Shown: positions 1-10,268 of the stretch, piece by piece
How positions within the stretch are numbered: position 1 is the stretch's first letter
How the letters are laid out: each line of letters begins with the position of its first letter
Source of the DNA: UBA4735 sp035935465
GTDB taxonomy: Bacteria; Chloroflexota; Limnocylindria; P2-11E
DNA: 26,349 bases
NCBI GenBank assembly: GCA_035935465.1
Contig: DASYXA010000005.1
Span: 1-26,349 of the forward strand
Reading direction: 5' to 3'
Translations under genes and position numbers: made by a program
The notes under the pieces: model-generated
Told to the model about the DNA's origin: nothing
Databases searched by the model: none
The model's input: the letters and a program-made list of their open reading frames with translations, nothing else

Positions 1-782
1 GGAGCGGTCTTGAGCGGGATCTTGATCCCGAACCGGTAGACGTCGCCGAAGGTCGCACCGACCGTCGATGCCTGCCGCTCGTCCTGCGCCGCGCGGAGGA
101 GCATCTGGAGCGTCCCGCCGGCCGCGTTCAGGTAGGCGATCTTCTCCGCGGTCTGGGCGTCCGTCCGGATCGTGTACACCGACGCAGCACGTGCCAGGAT
201 GACGACGTTCTGAAGGACGATCTTCGACGAGAAGTCCGGGATGCGGTTCGGGTCCGTACCGCTGAGGAATTTCGCCGGGTCGAACTGGAATGTGAACAGG
301 ATGTCGACGATGTCGCCGACCTGGACCGCGCCGCCGGCCGCGTTCGCGTCGGGGACGGTGATCGACTGCGCGCGGTAGTCGGGCGTGCCGGCCGCGATCG
401 GCTGGCCGGCCACGGGCTGCGCGTTCGGCGGGAAGACCGTGAACGTCGCTGCGCCCGCCGCCGCGAACTTCGTCGGCAGGATCGGCTCGCCGGCGCTGAT
501 CGGGACCTGGACGATCTTGCCGATCACGTCCGCGGGCTTGGCGAGAGCCGCGACCGGCGCGATGTCGGTCGGGTACTTCTGGACCTTGAGGTCGGCCGCG
601 GTCAATGCCGTGCGCGAGGGGATGTCGTGCGAGGCGACGAGCACGTCGGTCGTCGGTACCGGCGGGGGCGCTTCGGTCTTCGAGCCGGAGCTCAGCAGGA
701 ACGTTCCCGCTCCCGCGAGCACGGCGATCAGCAGTCCTACGATGAGCACGAGGCGGGCGCGCCGCCGCGATCGGTCTTCCAC
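1..782 (-). CDS. cpaB: Flp/Tad pilus assembly protein CpaB (RcpC), 3' end cut by window
   Basis: CpaB/RcpC is the periplasmic or cell-surface SAF-domain component of the Tad (Flp) pilus secretion machine. The visible 260 codons start at a GTG with a strong AGGAAAGGA ribosome site 5 nt upstream. Residues 1-8 are basic, then one hydrophobic segment (about 9-28) anchors the protein. A low-complexity Pro/Thr linker follows, then a SAF-like region (about 43-75, with DVLVASHDIPSRTAL) and the RcpC-like part with VGDIVDILFTF near residue 150. The stop codon lies beyond the left edge. It lies 36 nt downstream of the tadE-like gene on the same strand, so the two are probably cotranscribed, with the ATPase and platform genes expected further left. 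Identification is by motif and context; confidence is high. Confidence 0.85.
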   Translation of the reverse strand, partial: MEDRSRRRARLVLIVGLLIAVLAGAGTFLLSSGSKTEAPPPVPTTDVLVASHDIPSRTALTAADLKVQKYPTDIAPVAALAKPADVIGKIVQVPISAGEPILPTKFAAAGAATFTVFPPNAQPVAGQPIAAGTPDYRAQSITVPDANAAGGAVQVGDIVDILFTFQFDPAKFLSGTDPNRIPDFSSKIVLQNVVILARAASVYTIRTDAQTAEKIAYLNAAGGTLQMLLRAAQDERQASTVGATFGDVYRFGIKIPLKTA

Positions 783-818
783 GGTCTTCCTTTCCTCTAG
801 GTCGTCGTTGCCGGAAGG

Positions 819-1427
819 TTAATTGATGACCACCGTGATCCGCCCGGGCAGACGGATCCAGGCGCCGGTCGCGCCCGACTTGGTCGGGTCGTCCGGCAGG
901 AACGGCTGCAGGAGCGGCATGAACACCTGGAGGTGGTAGTAGCTCTCCACGTACATGAAGTAGCCCTTGCGGGTCGTGTTCGTCCCGTCAGCCGTCGTGT
1001 AGTCGTAGCAGACGAGCGTGTCGCCGTTCGCGTACCACGTTTCGAGGGTCGTCCCGGTCGGCACCAGGCAGGCCGCGCCGGCCCCGGAAGCCGAGGTGCC
1101 GCTGGTCCAGGTCGTCGAGGCCGAGAAGTTGGTCGTATTGCTCGTCCGGTTCATGGCCAGGATCCCCTTCGCGTCGACCACCCGATCCAGGAGCCCGTCG
1201 TTGCGGGCCGCGTCGTTCGTGGCCTGTGACGAGCTGTTGTCGTACACGTAGATCGAGGCCCAGCGGGCGCCCTCGCGGACGGCGTTGTTCAAGGTCAGGT
1301 AGACGGCGAAGATCAGGCCGAACTGCATGATCCCCATGAGGATGTACATGAGGATCGGCAGGAGCAGCGCGAACTCGACGAGGTTCTGGCCCTCGTCGGC
1401 CTGGTGGAATGACCGCAGCCGGTGCAT
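819..1427 (-). CDS. TadE/TadG-like pilus minor pseudopilin
   Basis: TadE-family proteins are pseudopilin-like subunits processed and exported for Tad pilus assembly. After a short basic N-terminus the sequence has the family signature: a Gly-Gln pair, then NLVEFALLLPIL running into a single membrane segment, then NNAVREGARWA. The remaining ~150 residues are an extracellular, Thr/Ser/Asn/Tyr-rich domain with two cysteines (in AACLVP and TLVCYDY) that could pair. I chose the ATG at 1427 because GGGGAAGG lies 9 nt upstream. An in-frame GTG at 1451 would add eight basic residues and has a weaker AGGG site. It is the first gene of the leftward tad operon in this window and is divergent from uvrB across about 170 nt. 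Confidence 0.8.
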   Translation of the reverse strand: MHRLRSFHQADEGQNLVEFALLLPILMYILMGIMQFGLIFAVYLTLNNAVREGARWASIYVYDNSSSQATNDAARNDGLLDRVVDAKGILAMNRTSNTTNFSASTTWTSGTSASGAGAACLVPTGTTLETWYANGDTLVCYDYTTADGTNTTRKGYFMYVESYYHLQVFMPLLQPFLPDDPTKSGATGAWIRLPGRITVVIN

Positions 1428-1492
1428 CCGCGCCCGCCTTCCCCTTTTCACGGAACCCTAGGAACCGGGCTTCCGAACGGTCAATAGGCCCA

Positions 1493-1504
1493 TTGTCAGG
1501 ACAA
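1493..1504. repeat. Small inverted repeat in the tad-uvrB divergent spacer
   Basis: TTGTC-AG-GACAA has perfect 5-bp arms with a 2-nt centre. It is joined on its left to the imperfect palindrome CAATAGGCCCATTG at 1482-1495, which matches its own reverse complement at 12 of 14 positions. The pair lies in an AT-richer island about 70 nt upstream of the tadE-like ATG, where a promoter or operator for the tad operon would be expected. It is short and could be chance. Confidence 0.25.
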
Positions 1505-1587
1505 CGCCCGCGGCCGATATTCGGCGCGCCTCGCGCGCGGGCCCGCGGCGTAGCATTGACCCCACGGGGCCGCCGGCGCTGCCGTAT

Positions 1588-1601
1588 CGAACACGCGTTC
1601 T
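1588..1601 (+). promoter_or_regulatory. Candidate LexA (SOS) box upstream of uvrB
   Basis: The sequence CGAACACGCGTTCT contains the perfect dyad GAAC-N4-GTTC. It agrees with the Gram-positive SOS box CGAACRNRYGTTYC (Bacillus and Actinobacteria type) at 13 of 14 positions; only the last base differs. It lies 20 nt before the uvrB start codon and abuts a TAGAAT hexamer that could be the -10 element, so LexA bound here would block transcription. uvrB and uvrA are classic SOS genes, which supports the reading. No second copy was seen upstream of uvrC. Confidence 0.75.
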
Positions 1602-1606
1602 AGAAT
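1601..1606 (+). promoter_or_regulatory. Candidate -10 element of the uvrB operon (TAGAAT)
   Basis: TAGAAT differs from TATAAT by one base and directly follows the SOS-box dyad. No good -35 hexamer is found at 16-18 nt spacing; a TTGACC at 1556-1561 is too far away. If used, transcription would begin near 1613, leaving almost no leader before the GTG at 1621. The ribosome site GGGAAGG (1607-1613) would then be at or before the 5' end, so the true -10 may lie further upstream. Confidence 0.35.
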
Positions 1607-1620
1607 GGGAAGGTCCACCG

Positions 1621-3738
1621 GTGAGCAGCTCGAGCGAGATCCTCCAGGTCCCTCTAGATCGCCCGGCCGGCCGGGCGGCCTACGACCTCGTCCTGCCCTG
1701 GCCACTCGCCGGCGACCAGCCCCGCGCCGCGGCCGAGCTCTCCGCCGGCCTCGCCCGCGGCGACAAGTGGCAGACCCTGAAGGGCGTCACCGGATCCGGG
1801 AAGACCGTGACGATGGCCCAGGTCATCGCCGACTCCGGCCGGCCGGCGCTCGTGCTCGCGCACAACAAGACCCTCGCGGCGCAGCTGTACGGCGAGTTCA
1901 AGGAGTTCTTCCCGAACAACGCCGTGCAGTACTTCGTCTCGTACTACGACTACTACCAGCCGGAGGCCTACGTCCCGCGGAGCGACACCTACATCGAGAA
2001 GGACTCCTCACGGAACGAGGAGATCGACAAGATGCGGCACTCGGCGACGCGCTCGCTGTTCGAGCGACGCGACGTGATCATCGTGGCCTCCATCTCGTGC
2101 ATCTACGGTCTCGGCGCGCCGATCGACTACGGCGCGGTGACCGTCCGCCTCGTGAAGGGCGAGCGCATGCGGCGCGACACCGTCCTCCGCCACCTGGTCG
2201 ACATCCAGTACGAGCGCAACGACCAGAACTTCGTGCGCGGGAAGTTCCGTGTCCGTGGCGACACGCTCGAGGTCCACCCGGCCTACGAGGACCTGGCCGT
2301 GCGGGTCGAGTTCTTCGGCGACGAGGTGGAGCGCATCACGGAGCTCGACCCGCTCACCGGCGAGGTGCTCGCCGAGCGCGATCGCATCGACATCTATCCC
2401 GCGCGCCACTTCGTCACGCCCCGCGAGAAGCTGAACGAGGCAGTCAAGGACATCGAAGCGGAGCTCCGGGTCCGGACGAAGGAGCTCCAGGACGCCGGCC
2501 GGCTGCTCGAGGCCCAGCGCCTGCTGCAGCGCACCAACTTCGATCTCGAGATGCTGCGCGAGACCGGCACCTGCCACGGGATCGAGAACTACTCCCGGCA
2601 TCTCGCGCGGCGCCCGGCGGGCAGCCGGCCCTGGACGCTCCTCGACTACTTCCCGCCCGACTTCCTCATGTTCATCGACGAGTCGCACATGTCGATCCCG
2701 CAGGCGCGCGGCATGTTCTTCGGCGACAAGGCCCGGAAGGACATCCTGGTCGAGTACGGCTTCCGGCTCCCGAGCGCGCTCGACAACCGGCCGCTGACGT
2801 TCAAGGAGTTCGAGGACCGGCTCGACCAGACGGTGTTCGTGTCCGCGACGCCCGGGCCGTACGAGCTCGAGCGCACGCCCGTGCTCGTCGAGCAGATCAT
2901 CCGGCCCACCGGCCTCGTCGATCCCGAGATCGACATCCGCCCGACCGAAGGGCAGATCGACGACCTTCTCGGGGAGATCAACCTGCGCGTGCGGCGCGGC
3001 CAGCGGTCCATCGTGACGACGCTGACGAAGAAGATGGCCGAAGACCTCGCGGACTACCTGCGCGAGATGGGGATCAAGGTCCACTACCTCCATTCGGAGA
3101 TCGAGACCATCGAGCGCGTCGAGATCCTGCGCGACCTGCGGCTCGGCGTGTACGACGTCGTCGTCGGCGTGAACCTCCTGCGCGAGGGCATCGACCTCCC
3201 CGAGGTGACGCTCGTCGCGATCCTCGACGCGGACAAGGAGGGCTACCTCCGCTCCGAGGGATCGCTCATCCAGGTCATCGGCCGCGCGGCGCGGCACCTC
3301 GAGGGCCGCGTCGTGATGTACGCCGACCGGCGGACCGCGTCGATGGACAGGGCGATCAACGAGACCGAGCGCCGGCGCGATCGCCAGATCGCCTGGAACA
3401 GGGAGCACGGCATCGAGCCGACCAGCATCATGAAGGCGATCCGCGAGGTCGGCCTGCGGCTCAAGCAGGTCGCCGAGGTCGAGGGCGAGTACGAGAGGCG
3501 CGGGCGTCCGATCGCCGCCGGCGAGATGCCGCCGGACGAGCTCGCGCGGCTCGTGAAGGACCTCGAGTCGCAGATGAAGGAAGCGGCGAAGCAGCTCGAG
3601 TTCGAGCGCGCCGCGGCGCTGCGCGACGAGGTCGTGCAGCTCCGCGGCCTGCAGGTGCTCGAGCGCGGTCCCGAGAGCATGCTTCCCGGTGCGGCGAAAA
3701 CGACGAAGCGCGTCATCCGGCGGCGGAGGGGGATCTGA
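1621..3738 (+). CDS. uvrB: Excinuclease ABC subunit B (UvrB)
   Basis: UvrB is the damage-verifying helicase-like ATPase of nucleotide excision repair; UvrA loads it and it then recruits UvrC. The 705-aa product is within the family range (about 660-700) plus a short tail. Visible landmarks are Walker A GVTGSGKT at 55-62, the beta-hairpin region around YYDYYQPEAYVP (near 109-120) that locks damaged DNA, the Walker B/DESH motif at 353-356, helicase motifs V/VI near LLREGIDLPEV and QVIGRAARH, and a C-terminal UVR motif at about 638-676 that contacts UvrC. The GTG start has GGGAAGG 7 nt upstream. The stop codon overlaps the next ATG by one base (TGATG), so translation of the following membrane protein is probably coupled. 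Expression is probably SOS-controlled through the box at 1588. Confidence 0.98.
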   Translation: MSSSSEILQVPLDRPAGRAAYDLVLPWPLAGDQPRAAAELSAGLARGDKWQTLKGVTGSGKTVTMAQVIADSGRPALVLAHNKTLAAQLYGEFKEFFPNNAVQYFVSYYDYYQPEAYVPRSDTYIEKDSSRNEEIDKMRHSATRSLFERRDVIIVASISCIYGLGAPIDYGAVTVRLVKGERMRRDTVLRHLVDIQYERNDQNFVRGKFRVRGDTLEVHPAYEDLAVRVEFFGDEVERITELDPLTGEVLAERDRIDIYPARHFVTPREKLNEAVKDIEAELRVRTKELQDAGRLLEAQRLLQRTNFDLEMLRETGTCHGIENYSRHLARRPAGSRPWTLLDYFPPDFLMFIDESHMSIPQARGMFFGDKARKDILVEYGFRLPSALDNRPLTFKEFEDRLDQTVFVSATPGPYELERTPVLVEQIIRPTGLVDPEIDIRPTEGQIDDLLGEINLRVRRGQRSIVTTLTKKMAEDLADYLREMGIKVHYLHSEIETIERVEILRDLRLGVYDVVVGVNLLREGIDLPEVTLVAILDADKEGYLRSEGSLIQVIGRAARHLEGRVVMYADRRTASMDRAINETERRRDRQIAWNREHGIEPTSIMKAIREVGLRLKQVAEVEGEYERRGRPIAAGEMPPDELARLVKDLESQMKEAAKQLEFERAAALRDEVVQLRGLQVLERGPESMLPGAAKTTKRVIRRRRGI

Positions 3739-4444
3739 TGGTGCTCGGTGTGCTCGTCACGGTCGGCGTCCTCGGCGCGATCGTCGGGGCGATCGCGCTC
3801 CTCGTGCGCGGCGGCCGCGGCGCGATGGAGCTCGCCCCGCGGAACCTCGTCCGGGTCTACCTGTACATCGCCTCGATGGCCGGGATCATCGTCCTGGTCG
3901 TCGGGCTCTCCGGCATCCTCACCGCCGGCTTCGCGGCCGCGTTCGGCAATTCCTTCGTGTACGGCGACTCGACGCCGTTCCCGACGACGGTCTCGTGCCC
4001 GCCGAGCCCGGACCCGTCCGTGAAGTGCGCGCCGCCGGGCCAGCCGGACTTCGCGCAGCAGCGCGTCCGCGAGCTCGACCGGCGGCGGGCCGACGACCTC
4101 ATCAGGGGCCTGACGTTCACCGTGTTCGGGGCCCTCTTCTGGGGCGCGCACTTCGCCGGCCGGCGGAGCGTCATGGGCGCCGACGAGCTGACCTCGGGGC
4201 TGCGGCGCGGCTACCTGCTGCTCGGCACCGTGATCTTCGGTATCGCGACCGTCATCCTCCTGCCCACCGGGATCTACCAGGCCCTGTCGTACCTCATCCT
4301 GCCCGGCGAGCAGAACGGCGGCTTCCGCCAGGGCGTGGGCGACACGCTGCCCGGCGGCCTCGTGACCCTTCCGATCTGGCTCATCTACCTGTGGCTCGTC
4401 GTACGGGACGTCCGCGCGACGCCGGCCGCGCCGACGACCGCCTG

Positions 4445-4445
<1 letters not shown>
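3738..4445 (+). CDS. Five-helix membrane protein between uvrB and uvrA (unknown function)
   Basis: I do not recognise a function. The 235-aa product has about five hydrophobic segments (roughly 3-23, 42-66, 122-140, 158-188 and 207-222). A soluble loop of about 50 residues between the second and third (71-120) is rich in Pro and Asp and holds two cysteines, C87 and C97, separated by nine residues. RNLVRVYLYIASMAGIIVLV at 36-55 and the overall helix layout recall DUF5671-type membrane proteins, but that is a weak guess. Both ends are fused to the repair genes by one-base overlaps: TGATG with uvrB and TGATG with uvrA. It must therefore be on the uvrB-uvrA transcript and would be SOS-inducible if the upstream box is real. 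Confidence 0.8.
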
Positions 4446-7366
<2,921 letters not shown>

Positions 7367-7372
7367 GCCGGC

Positions 7373-8344
7373 GTGCCGAACGCGGTCGACCTCCTCATCG
7401 TCGCCGCCCTCCTGTACGCCGCCGTCGCCGGCGTCCGGTCTGGGTTCGTCGCGACGCTCTACGGCCTCATCACGTGGATCGTCGCCATCCCGGTCGCGCT
7501 CGTCCTGCAGGGTCCGTTCGGGGCGCTCCTCGCGCGTGCCGGCCTCGAGGCGCCGCTCGCGCGCACGATCGCCTTCGTCCTCGTCCTGCTCCTCATCGAA
7601 GCCGCCTTCGGTGTGCTCGGGATCGTCGGCGTCAGGCCGTTCGTGAAGCGCATCCACGCCGACCGGCGCTTCGGCACCGCCGACCGCGTGCTCGGTGTCG
7701 GGCCCTCGATCCTGCGGACGCTCGTCGTCGTCGCCGTCGCGCTGACGGCGGCGCTCGTCCTGCCCGTCGGACACGACGTCCGCGCGTCCATCGACGCGTC
7801 GCGGATCGCGCAGGCGCTCGTCGCGCAGGTCGCGGCGGTGCAGCCCGCGCTCGGCGCGCTGGCGGGCGGACCCGAGGATGGCGCACCGCTCGTCGTCACG
7901 AAGCTCGGGGCCGACCAGAGCCAAACGCTCGATCTTCCGGACGCGCTCACCCTCGTCGCCGATCCGGCCGCGGAGGACGAGATGCTGCGGCTGCTGAACG
8001 CGGAGCGGACCTCGCGCGACCTGCTCCCGCTGGCGCTCGATCCGCGCCTGGTCCCGATCGCGCGTCAGCACTCGGAGGAGATGTTTCGGCTCAAGTACTT
8101 CGGCCACCAGTCGCCGGTGACGGGCTCGCCGTTCGACCGCCTGGCCACGGCGAAGATCTCGTACAGCCGCGCGGGCGAGAACCTCGCCTACGCGCACTCG
8201 GTGGCGGTCGCGCACCGCGGGCTGATGGACAGCGAAGGCCACCGCGAGAACATCCTCCGGCCGGAGTTCACGCGGATCGGGATCGGGGTCGTCGCGGCCG
8301 GCTCGTACGGCCGCATGTTCACCCAGCTGTTCATGACCCCGTAG
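7373..8344 (+). CDS. CvpA-family membrane domain fused to a CAP (SCP/PR1-like) domain
   Basis: This 323-aa protein combines two families. Residues 1-135 match the CvpA/colicin V production fold: NAVDLLIVAALLYAAVAGVR followed by further hydrophobic helices at about 25-48, 63-88 and 112-132, with the basic loop RPFVKRIHADRRFGTADRVLG between. Residues 200-322 form a CAP domain as in YkwD-type extracellular proteins, with EMLRLLNAERTSRDLLPL, H233 and E236 in RQHSEEM, GHQSP, AGEN at 267-270 and GHRENIL at 289-295. The linker holds a predicted extracytoplasmic helix. The layout resembles actinobacterial MarP, where a CvpA domain anchors a periplasmic protease, so the CAP domain is probably displayed outside the membrane. 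The start is a GTG 6 nt after uvrA, so cotranscription is likely. The biochemical role is unknown. Confidence 0.85.
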   Translation: MPNAVDLLIVAALLYAAVAGVRSGFVATLYGLITWIVAIPVALVLQGPFGALLARAGLEAPLARTIAFVLVLLLIEAAFGVLGIVGVRPFVKRIHADRRFGTADRVLGVGPSILRTLVVVAVALTAALVLPVGHDVRASIDASRIAQALVAQVAAVQPALGALAGGPEDGAPLVVTKLGADQSQTLDLPDALTLVADPAAEDEMLRLLNAERTSRDLLPLALDPRLVPIARQHSEEMFRLKYFGHQSPVTGSPFDRLATAKISYSRAGENLAYAHSVAVAHRGLMDSEGHRENILRPEFTRIGIGVVAAGSYGRMFTQLFMTP

Positions 8345-8387
8345 TGCCTGGCTGCGTGTCGGCCCGGTTCGTGCAGCGACCGGCCCG

Positions 8388-8744
8388 ATGCACAAGCCGT
8401 TCGCCGCGGTCGCGCGTTGGATCACCGAGGCGCTGGCGAGCCCGTGGGCGCTCGGTCTCGCGCTCGCGCTGATCGCGCTCTACGTCGGTGCCGGCCCCGG
8501 GCTCGGATTCCCCGAGCAGCGCTACGACCTCTCGTTCTTCCTCACGTGCACGACGCTCCTGCTCGTCTTCGTGATCGAGCATCAGGGCTATCGGGAACGG
8601 GCGGCGATGCAGGTGAAGCTCGACGAGATCATCCGCGCGCTCGATGGCGACCGGTCGAAGATCGGTATCGAGGAGCGCCCGCCGAAGGAGATCGACTCCG
8701 TCCGCGACGCGACCCGCGCACGTGAGGGCCGCCCCACCGGATAG
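8388..8744 (+). CDS. Small membrane protein of the low-affinity iron permease family
   Basis: The 118-aa product has two hydrophobic helices (about 19-37 and 46-64) followed by a cytoplasmic amphipathic stretch with IEHQGYRERAAMQVKLDEII. The pattern of two helices, then Q/H-x-x-R-x-x-A-A-x-Q-x-K-L-D-E-I-I-R-A, is typical of the bacterial Iron_permease (PF04120-like) family. The name comes from a yeast low-affinity iron transporter. Bacterial members are short and their transport activity is largely untested, so iron transport is only a label here. It follows the CvpA-CAP gene by 43 nt and precedes the MFS gene by 10 nt. No strong ribosome site precedes the ATG. Confidence 0.75.
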   Translation: MHKPFAAVARWITEALASPWALGLALALIALYVGAGPGLGFPEQRYDLSFFLTCTTLLLVFVIEHQGYRERAAMQVKLDEIIRALDGDRSKIGIEERPPKEIDSVRDATRAREGRPTG

Positions 8745-8754
8745 GCTCGGCCCC

Positions 8755-10029
8755 GTGGCAGCACCGGTGTCCGCGCCCGTCGAGACCGCTCCGGTCAGGC
8801 CGCTCCGCTTCGCGGCGCTCGAGGTCCCCACGTTCCGGTGGTACTGGCTCACGAGCTGGATCTCGTCCACCGGCGACGGTATGGAGAACGTCATCCGCGG
8901 GCTCCTCGTCGTGCAGCTCGTGGGCCTCGGGGCGGCGCCGTTCTGGCTCGGGATGATGGTGTTCGCGCACTGGATCCCGTTCACCCTGTTCTCGCTGTAC
9001 GGCGGCGCGCTCGCGGACCGCTACGACAACCGCAAGGTCCAGATCGTCGCGCAGCTCCTGCTGATGAGCGCGGCGTTCGGCGTCGCGGCGGCGACCCTGA
9101 CCGGCGTCGTCACGGAGTGGTGGATCTTCGGGCTCCTGCTGGTGCATGGCTTCGCGGGCGCGATCGGCGGGCCCGCCCAGCAAACCCTCATCCACTCGAT
9201 CGTCGGCCGCGACCGGCTCCTGTCGGCGGTGAGCCTGAACTCGACCGCGCGGCAGCTGTCGCAGGTCATCGGCCCGGCCATCGCGGGCGTGATCTACCTG
9301 CAGCTCGGTCCCGGCTGGGGGTTCTTCGTGAACGGGCTCACGTTCGTGCCGCTCCTCGTGTTCCTCACGTGCTTCATCCGGCTCGCGCCGAAGGCGCAGC
9401 TCGCGCGGCAGCGGGTGCTCGACGCGCTCCGCGAGGGCATCGCGTTCGTCCGGTCGAAGCCGCGGATCGGTGGCCTCATCGGGGTCGAGATGCTGCCGGT
9501 CATCTTCCTGGGCCACACGTTCAACTCGCTGCTCGTGCTGTTCGCGACCGACTACCTCGCGGCCGGCACGCTCGGCTACTCGTTCCTGCTCGTCGCGAGC
9601 GGCCTGGGCGCCCTCGCCGCGGCGCTCTGGATGGCGTACGCCCGGCAGCGCGGGGACCCGGCCCGGATCATCGTGGTCGCCGCGGTCGTCGAGGTCGCGG
9701 CGATCCTCGTCTTCGCCCTGTCGACGAGCTACGCCCTGTCCTTCGGGCTGATGATCGCGATCGGCGCGGCGACCGTGCTCACCCAGTCGTTCAACAACAC
9801 GGCCCTGCAGCTCGCGGCCCCGGACTCCATCCGCGGACGCGTGATGGGCGCGTACAGCTTCGGCACCCAGGGCTTCCGCGTGCTGAACGGGCCATTGCTC
9901 GGGGTGCTGGCGACCGTCCTCACCCCGCCGCTCGCGGTGGCGGGCTCGGCGCTCGTCGTGCTCGCCGGGCTCGGCGGCATCGTGACGCTCGTGCCGCAGC
10001 TCCGGCGCCGCGACGGGCCGTCGGTCTAG
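8755..10029 (+). CDS. MFS transporter, EntS/MFS_3-like exporter
   Basis: The 424-aa product is a major facilitator with 11-12 hydrophobic helices. The motif A loop is clear as GGALADRYDNRK at 83-94 between helices 2 and 3. The region around GPAQQTLIHSIVGRDRLLSAV and NSTARQLSQVIGPAIAG is typical of the EntS/MFS_3 branch, which exports siderophores or drugs by proton antiport. The substrate cannot be told from sequence. The GTG at 8755 lies 10 nt after the upstream gene and has no strong ribosome site; a second GTG four codons later is possible. The 3' end overlaps the end of the convergent 75-aa gene by 4 nt, leaving no room for a terminator between the two transcripts. Confidence 0.88.
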   Translation: MAAPVSAPVETAPVRPLRFAALEVPTFRWYWLTSWISSTGDGMENVIRGLLVVQLVGLGAAPFWLGMMVFAHWIPFTLFSLYGGALADRYDNRKVQIVAQLLLMSAAFGVAAATLTGVVTEWWIFGLLLVHGFAGAIGGPAQQTLIHSIVGRDRLLSAVSLNSTARQLSQVIGPAIAGVIYLQLGPGWGFFVNGLTFVPLLVFLTCFIRLAPKAQLARQRVLDALREGIAFVRSKPRIGGLIGVEMLPVIFLGHTFNSLLVLFATDYLAAGTLGYSFLLVASGLGALAAALWMAYARQRGDPARIIVVAAVVEVAAILVFALSTSYALSFGLMIAIGAATVLTQSFNNTALQLAAPDSIRGRVMGAYSFGTQGFRVLNGPLLGVLATVLTPPLAVAGSALVVLAGLGGIVTLVPQLRRRDGPSV

Positions 10030-10253
10030 GGCGTCCCGGCGGTGCGGCGGCGGGCGCGCCGGCCGGCGGCGCGAAGGTTGAGCACGACGAGGACGACGAG
10101 CACCGCGAGCAGCAGCCAGCCGACCTGATCGCGCAGCGGGTCGGCGAGGACCGCCGCGGCGACCCAGGTGACCGCCAGCGCGACCACGATCCCGACGGCG
10201 AGCGAGCCGTCCTCCACGAGCAGGCCCCACACGGTCGAGAGCAGGGCCCTCAT
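10026..10253 (-). CDS. 75-aa two-helix membrane protein
   Basis: A small protein with two hydrophobic segments (about 18-37 and 44-60) and a strongly basic C-terminus (RAAGRRARRRT). The N-terminus MRALLSTVWGLLVEDGSLA is amphipathic. It is the last gene of the leftward glc operon, 15 nt behind the COG4280-type gene, and I infer that it is a partner of that transporter-like protein because of the spacing. Similar short two-helix proteins beside COG4280 genes are something I recall but could not check. Its stop overlaps the end of the convergent MFS gene. Confidence 0.6.
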   Translation of the reverse strand: MRALLSTVWGLLVEDGSLAVGIVVALAVTWVAAAVLADPLRDQVGWLLLAVLVVLVVLNLRAAGRRARRRTAGTP

Positions 10254-10268
10254 CCGGGGCTACCTGGG

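Noticed and set aside
385..822. 145-aa plus-strand frame opposite cpaB
   Set aside because: The minus strand encodes a continuous CpaB with a ribosome site, membrane anchor and SAF domain; the plus-strand product has no recognisable feature.
1556..1561. TTGACC as the -35 box of uvrB
   Set aside because: The nearest good -10 (TAGAAT at 1601) is 39 nt away, and no acceptable hexamer lies at 16-18 nt spacing.
1605..3737. Long plus-strand frame upstream of the five-helix membrane protein that would extend it by about 700 residues
   Set aside because: The extra sequence is uvrB read out of frame (Arg/Pro/Ala-rich, no domains). The real gene begins at the ATG overlapping the uvrB stop.
3689..4444. 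N-terminal extension of uvrA by about 250 residues
   Set aside because: It reads through the membrane protein gene in another frame and is Arg-rich without homology; UvrA begins at MPLDHIHVKGAREHNLKNVD.
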